A stretch of DNA of 64,000 nucleotides, taken from contig JBBHKE010002497.1 of assembly GCA_037447655.1 (NCBI GenBank), forward strand, positions 119,177-183,176. Direction: 5' to 3'. The notes below the pieces were generated by a model. That model was not told the origin of the DNA. It saw nothing but the letters and a program-made list of their open reading frames with translations, and did no database searches. Shown here piece after piece: positions 59,599 to 64,000 of this stretch; position 1 is the stretch's first letter; the number at the start of each line of letters is the position of its first letter. The position numbers were made by a program, and so were the translations under genes. Source of the DNA: Zygnema cylindricum. Its lineage: Eukaryota; Streptophyta; Zygnematophyceae; Zygnematales; Zygnemataceae.

Positions 59599-60649
59599 TA
59601 CTAAGCCACGAGGTAGCCACTAAGTTCTCGGGTCTTCCACGTATTCTCTACAAGAGTTATCTCAAAAGAAAGCAAGAAGCAAAATAATCACTTCCAACCA
59701 AAACCAAGAAAATCGGAATTAACCAAAAATGACACTTTCCCAAGAAAAACGAAATGCCACACACATAAATAAACTCAAACAAACCGTCCAGCTGTCCGGA
59801 GAACGGCGCAGCTTGACAGAAGATGCCACACCTCAAGCCTCCACTCCACCAACCACCAAAAAGACAAATTTGGAGGGAAACCTTCCAGACTTGGCCGAAG
59901 CCGTGTGGATTAAAAACGAGACAGAAACGAAGGCAAATATTCTTAACCTATCTAGCCACTATAGCTAGCTAACAATAAGAAAGAGAAAGAATGAGCAATC
60001 GGTGAGAGAGAGAGCAAGAGAAAAGCTCCGCTGCCAAGAGAAAATTCTTGTCCAAAAGCTAAATTCTCTAAGTCTGAAAATTAGGCTAAGTACGAGCTAC
60101 GTAAGGCCTATGCAAAATTAGCCTACGTCTAGTCTTATTTACATGCATGAAACTACTTAAGATGTTTGCCAATAGGCGGCCAACATCGTCTGCCGTACGC
60201 CTGATAAAATCCACCGTTTGAGGGTAAAAACCCTCCCTAACTACATATATGCGCGAACCTACATGGGTTCGCGACTTAAATAAAATATGATATATCAAAG
60301 CGTCACCCGGGAATCGCGATTCGCCTCCAAACGATACTCCACGTCCATAATTCGAAATCGCGTGCATACGCACGAATCGAAGCATACCGCACTAAATAAT
60401 CCAAATCGAAATACCTGCGCACGAAATGAAAAGTATCGCACGAAATTAGTTCGGTTCAACAACATATAAATAAATGAACTGACGCGAAATTTTGCACGTG
60501 CGAACGAAAAAGCTAGACGTGCGTGCATCAAATCGTGCGTGCATGCCTAAAATCGCGCGTGCGTGCATTATATCGTGCGCGCGCGCTGAATATCGCGCGT
60601 GCGGGCATAATATCGTGCGCGCGAGCAGCCGACACGATGCGGCATGACA
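59599..60649 (-). repeat. Repeat X1 of the split-direct-repeat element
   Basis: 1,051 bp from tactaagccacgag to gatgcggcatgaca. It is preceded on the plus side by leader sequence, not by a Y repeat, which is what distinguishes this layout from an ordinary LTR element. Confidence 0.88.
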
Positions 60650-60742
60650 GGGAAGATGTAATGTGACTGGGATGTAAGAATTGATCTCTAACAACTGTTT
60701 ACTTACTAATTCCTAATTCGTTTAGCTTGACTCTCTTTGCAG

Positions 60743-61310
60743 TGCCTTAAATTGCACTTTCGTTTTTAACGTCGGCGAGATATAATTTGTCTCCACCTAC
60801 CATCGAATACTCAGGGGCCAATACAGTCGAGGAAAAATAAATGAGTGCGTGATTTAATTAGTGAGAGCGTAAACAATTTCACGAGCCTATAATGTATTTT
60901 CATGATGAGAATTTCACACAACATTTTTACAACTTGAAGTGCAATATCTAACGTGCGTGGAGACAATAAGCACATGCTATTTATATTATGTCCTTTTGCC
61001 CTTATTTTGTTTGTAAGGTTGTTGGTGTACAGGGTACCATGTTGTCTTAGTAGTACACAAGGCAATAAAAACATTGATGTTTTTTTTACCATTTTCTTAA
61101 TGCAACCCAACTCAAAAAACCTAATGTTCTCCCTTAATGAGTATGGTAATTGGCGTGGGAATATCGAAAAATGGAAGACCTTTTTAATTATGCATGAGAA
61201 ATTTGACCCGTAAGAAATACAAAATAAAATCGTTTCGGGGATCTTATTTTTGTTGTTTCTTGTATAAATGTTGGTGTTTTGCTATGGAAAAATTCTCCAC
61301 AAAATAAATG
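60743..61310 (+). pseudogene. Terminal exon and 3' UTR of the duplicated 5'-nucleotidase
   Basis: An acceptor (ctctttgcag) and eight coding bases TG CCT TAA mirror the last exon CG CCA TAA of the intact gene. The following UTR aligns piecewise with 30491-31030: taccatcgaata.t..gggg, aataaatgag.g, ttgcaaccca/atgcaacccaa, catgagaaatttgac.cgtaa and aaatgttggtgttttgc. It is cut off from its exon 9 by the inserted retroelement. Confidence 0.8.
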
Positions 61311-63724
61311 ATATTATCGAGCAACCTGGTAACAAAACATGATAGAATTGAAGCCAACCGACAATTTCGTGCCACGGTTTTATAGCGAATCCCTCTGATC
61401 CTACGGTGTCGAACTTCTCTTTCCTCCCTCTGTCTCCCTCCTCTCTCTATCTCCCTCCTCCCTCTTGAGGTGTAGTGAGAAACCTCCGAAAGTCCTTAAT
61501 AAGTTAAATAATGTGGATTCCTTTTGCGATAACGTAAATAAAAAATGACGTAAACACGGAGAGCTCGTCCTTATATATAACTGCAGTTAAGATTTTTAAA
61601 CTCTTGGAAATAGAATGCAACTTCTTTTGTCGTAATGTTTGTTTGTGGAAATTGGTTTCTATTGGCATATACATTTTTGTGACCTTTACACAATTTGCAT
61701 ATACATTTACACACTTTCTCTGTATTTTTTTCTTAACAAACAATTAGATTGTGCTCGTTGTTGTATTATGTGTGCCATTGTTTTTTCGATAAACCAGCAG
61801 TTTCAACTGTTTAAACATAGATGAAACGTGTAACAATGATTTTCTTGTCGCTATCTTTTCAATTTGGCAATTATATCCGATGTGATAAAGTGGAGTCTGG
61901 CATATAAACAGGTACAATTGCCATACATGTCTAAGGATCATCCAGACACATCCGACTTTTGTTCATGTTACTCGATATTTGGCCAAATATGGGGTAACTT
62001 GGTAAAACCAAATAGGCAAATACCACAAGAACGTTTACACAAATGAGTGTATCATATACAATTATCGCAATAAGGAAATAGTGCCCCACACTTCAATTTG
62101 AAATACGAAACAAAGGAGGCTACCACCATCTACTATACCACTCAACTAGCGCAAATATTCATTCGTTTGTGAACATAATGTCGTCTTTAAAAATGGGCCA
62201 TTGTGCCTCTAACAAATAGGTCCTCCCAAGATCAGATTCTGGTTTAATGAAAATGCTTTCAACCTTTTGACAGATGGAGAATGTAAGTTATTGGCTTTAT
62301 GTGGATGGTCGGGGATGGCATTGACGCCAGGCATAAATAAACATCATCGCCGAATTTTGAAATTTCGATCAGATCGGCGGATCGCATAAACCTAAATTTC
62401 GGTATCAGCGAGGAAGAGGGAGGGAAGAGGATCCGGGGAAGTCGAGGAGGGAAGACGGAGAAGGAAAAAGAGGGAGGATTTACAAACTGAGAGAGTATAA
62501 ATCGTTTCCTTAGGATGAGCATAACAGAAATCGCACTCATCTTGGTTTCCTATTTCTGATGGGAACGTTTAGAAAAATGTATCTCTATCATCAACGTGCA
62601 TTAAGAGCTGGCGGGTTACATCTTTCAGTATGCACCTGTTATGTAGCCCGTTTTGTTTCCCATTCGGTATTACGTCCCCTTTGCAATTCCGTTTTTACTA
62701 ATTTTTACAATTATTTGCTTTTCTACTTTTTTCAAACATCATGCCCTCGTGGATTTTCATTTTTTTTGTCCTCATCTGTCACGACCACGATCACGTCGCC
62801 CTTTCCAAAGCTGTGTAAGAAACAAAACCGTTATAAGAAAAGAATACAAAAATAAGAAAATAGGGAATTGAGGAGTTCTAAAAGTTAGGATCTTTTAAAC
62901 GACAAGCTAACAAAAAGAAACGTCTCCAGATTGTACGGCAATTAATAATTTCAAGCTCTCCCCTGTTTCACTCCCCTTTTTTTCTCTCCTGTTTCTCTCC
63001 CCTTTTTCTCTCTCCTTTTTCTCTCCCCTTTCTCTATTTCTCTCACTTTTCCATTTTTATGTATCTCTCCTTTCTCCTTTTTTTCTCTCCCTTTTCTCTC
63101 CTTACTTTCTTTTTGATTGAAGTATTTCTGATGAATAATTTGACATATCTCAGTTTCTGAAATCTAACAAAATCACAATTCCCATGCATTACACATCACA
63201 GATGAATGATACAAAGATAAAAACATTCCCATGATAGGAACTTAACAATTCAGCGGAAGCATCAATAACAATATTTACACACGAGAGAGGACAGTCCATA
63301 AATGTCAATATATTTCATGAACATTTTTCCCATAATCAGTGTATCTTTTCCCTTCCACTACTCTGCACTATATAGTATACATCAGGCGTCACGTCACTCC
63401 TTCAAACTATAAACCAAGACAAAATTATAGTGTGCACGAAATAAAACCAAACAAACAAATAAACACAAAACTATGTAGTACTAATGTACTACCGGAAAGT
63501 ACACACAAGACCAAATAGCGACAAAACCTAACACACCAAATAACATCTGTACCTAGTCATCGTGAAACCGAATCTACGCGAGACTGGGAATCTTCAAAAC
63601 AACCTACGAAACATAATACGACAAAAGACAAGACCACACGCTTGACAACAAAAGACAAACTGAAACTATTCGGTCGGGAGACAGGCCGCGACGACCGATT
63701 ACCATTTTGACGCTAACAATCCCT
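61311..63724. other. AT-rich intergenic region, no gene recognised
   Basis: Short open readings on both strands show no motif. A pyrimidine-rich tract (tctctccc/ctttttctc) lies at about 62960-63110, and a shorter ccctctctcc tract at about 61420-61465. Confidence 0.45.
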
Positions 63725-64000
63725 CTCTAAAAACAGTAATCATTACATCAAGCCTAATTTAGGTCTTCCTCTCAAGAGTACTTCATGAGCCGTATGCAAT
63801 TCTGTGTCCTCCATTGGACCACAGAATAAAGGAAGCCTCTAGATAGTATTTAACTAACCCACTTGAAGCCACAACCACAGCTGCCCAAGAAGGCAAACTG
63901 ACAATTTGACTGCACCTCTGTGTAGCTTCGACTCCCCTGAGTCCGTAGCAAAAAGAATCACTGAAAACGGCCAACCAGCCGATAAGTTATGAGGCGGCAA
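63725..64000. repeat. Dispersed repeat, copy 2 (runs to window edge)
   Basis: Counterpart of 52575-52800, sharing gaagcctcta, cacctctgtg, actcccctgagtc.gtagc.aaaagaatcactgaa and taagttatg in order. It may continue past the window. Confidence 0.5.

Larger units (their letters stand above)
53768..60649 (-). mobile_element. Split-direct-repeat gag-protease retroelement (non-autonomous), 6.9 kb
   Basis: Inserted in the last intron of the decayed nucleotidase with GGGA on both sides (53764-53767 and 60650-60653). On the coding strand the order is X1 (60649-59599), leader and gag-protease, Y1 (55222-55032), two bases, X2 (55029-53959), Y2 (53958-53768). X1/X2 and Y1/Y2 are direct repeats, so neither flank alone is a full LTR while X2-Y2 together form one 1,262-bp unit. 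The outer ends are TGTCATGC... and ...GCACGACA on that strand. No RT, integrase or tyrosine recombinase is present in the 4.4-kb interior. Layout follows PAT/Ngaro DIRS elements and Chlamydomonas TOC1; the protease-like segment is more typical of LTR elements, so class assignment is open. Confidence 0.8.

Noticed and set aside
1-64000. CRISPR arrays, rRNA genes, prokaryotic operons
   Set aside because: Searched for by eye; none present. The sequence is spliced eukaryotic DNA.

Overview
The window is nuclear DNA of a green-lineage eukaryote. Three intron-rich protein genes can be read by splicing: a plant-type peptidyl-serine galactosyltransferase, a HAG2/HAT1-type histone acetyltransferase, and a secreted 5'-nucleotidase with PAN/Apple domains. 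The first is a family of green plants and green algae. Long AT-rich introns, GT-AG junctions and dense small DNA transposons fit a streptophyte with a large, repeat-rich genome (a charophyte alga or early-diverging land plant). That placement is inference; no species is claimed.

Layout. 1-7041 (minus): most of a tandem-domain serine galactosyltransferase (SERGT1-like) that runs off the left edge. 7.7-9.0 kb: a TA-flanked MITE abutting a second TA-flanked element rich in the string cgatatatcg. 9.0-12.4 kb: decayed repeats with a LINE-like RT trace and a possible divergent exon. 12476-20158 (plus): an 11-exon HAT1/HAG2 gene whose introns carry several MITEs. 20.8-22.1 kb: a decayed copia relic (minus). 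24203-30490 (plus): an intact 10-exon PAN-PAN-5'-nucleotidase gene. 34.5-37.2 kb: copia pol, an LTR, a PBS-like site and a gag fragment. 38.3-46.35 kb: a truncated gag-protease element (minus) holding three nested DNA transposons. 46.35-61.3 kb: a decayed partial duplicate of the nucleotidase gene, broken by MITEs and by a 6.9-kb retroelement. 61.3-64 kb: no gene recognised.

The most unusual structure is the 53768-60649 element. Read on its coding (minus) strand, its repeats are ordered X1 - internal(gag/protease) - Y1 - X2 - Y2. This is the split-direct-repeat layout known from PAT/Ngaro-type DIRS elements and from Chlamydomonas TOC1, not a normal LTR-internal-LTR layout. It is flanked by GGGA on both sides. 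It encodes a Gag-like protein with CCHC knuckles and a retropepsin-like stretch; no RT, integrase or tyrosine recombinase is visible. A truncated relative lies at 38.3-46.35 kb.

The duplicated nucleotidase locus also gives a readable history: precise TA-flanked MITE insertions in exons, loss of a catalytic His, a lost splice acceptor, and a near-identical intron/exon tract that suggests gene conversion. All comparisons were made by eye.
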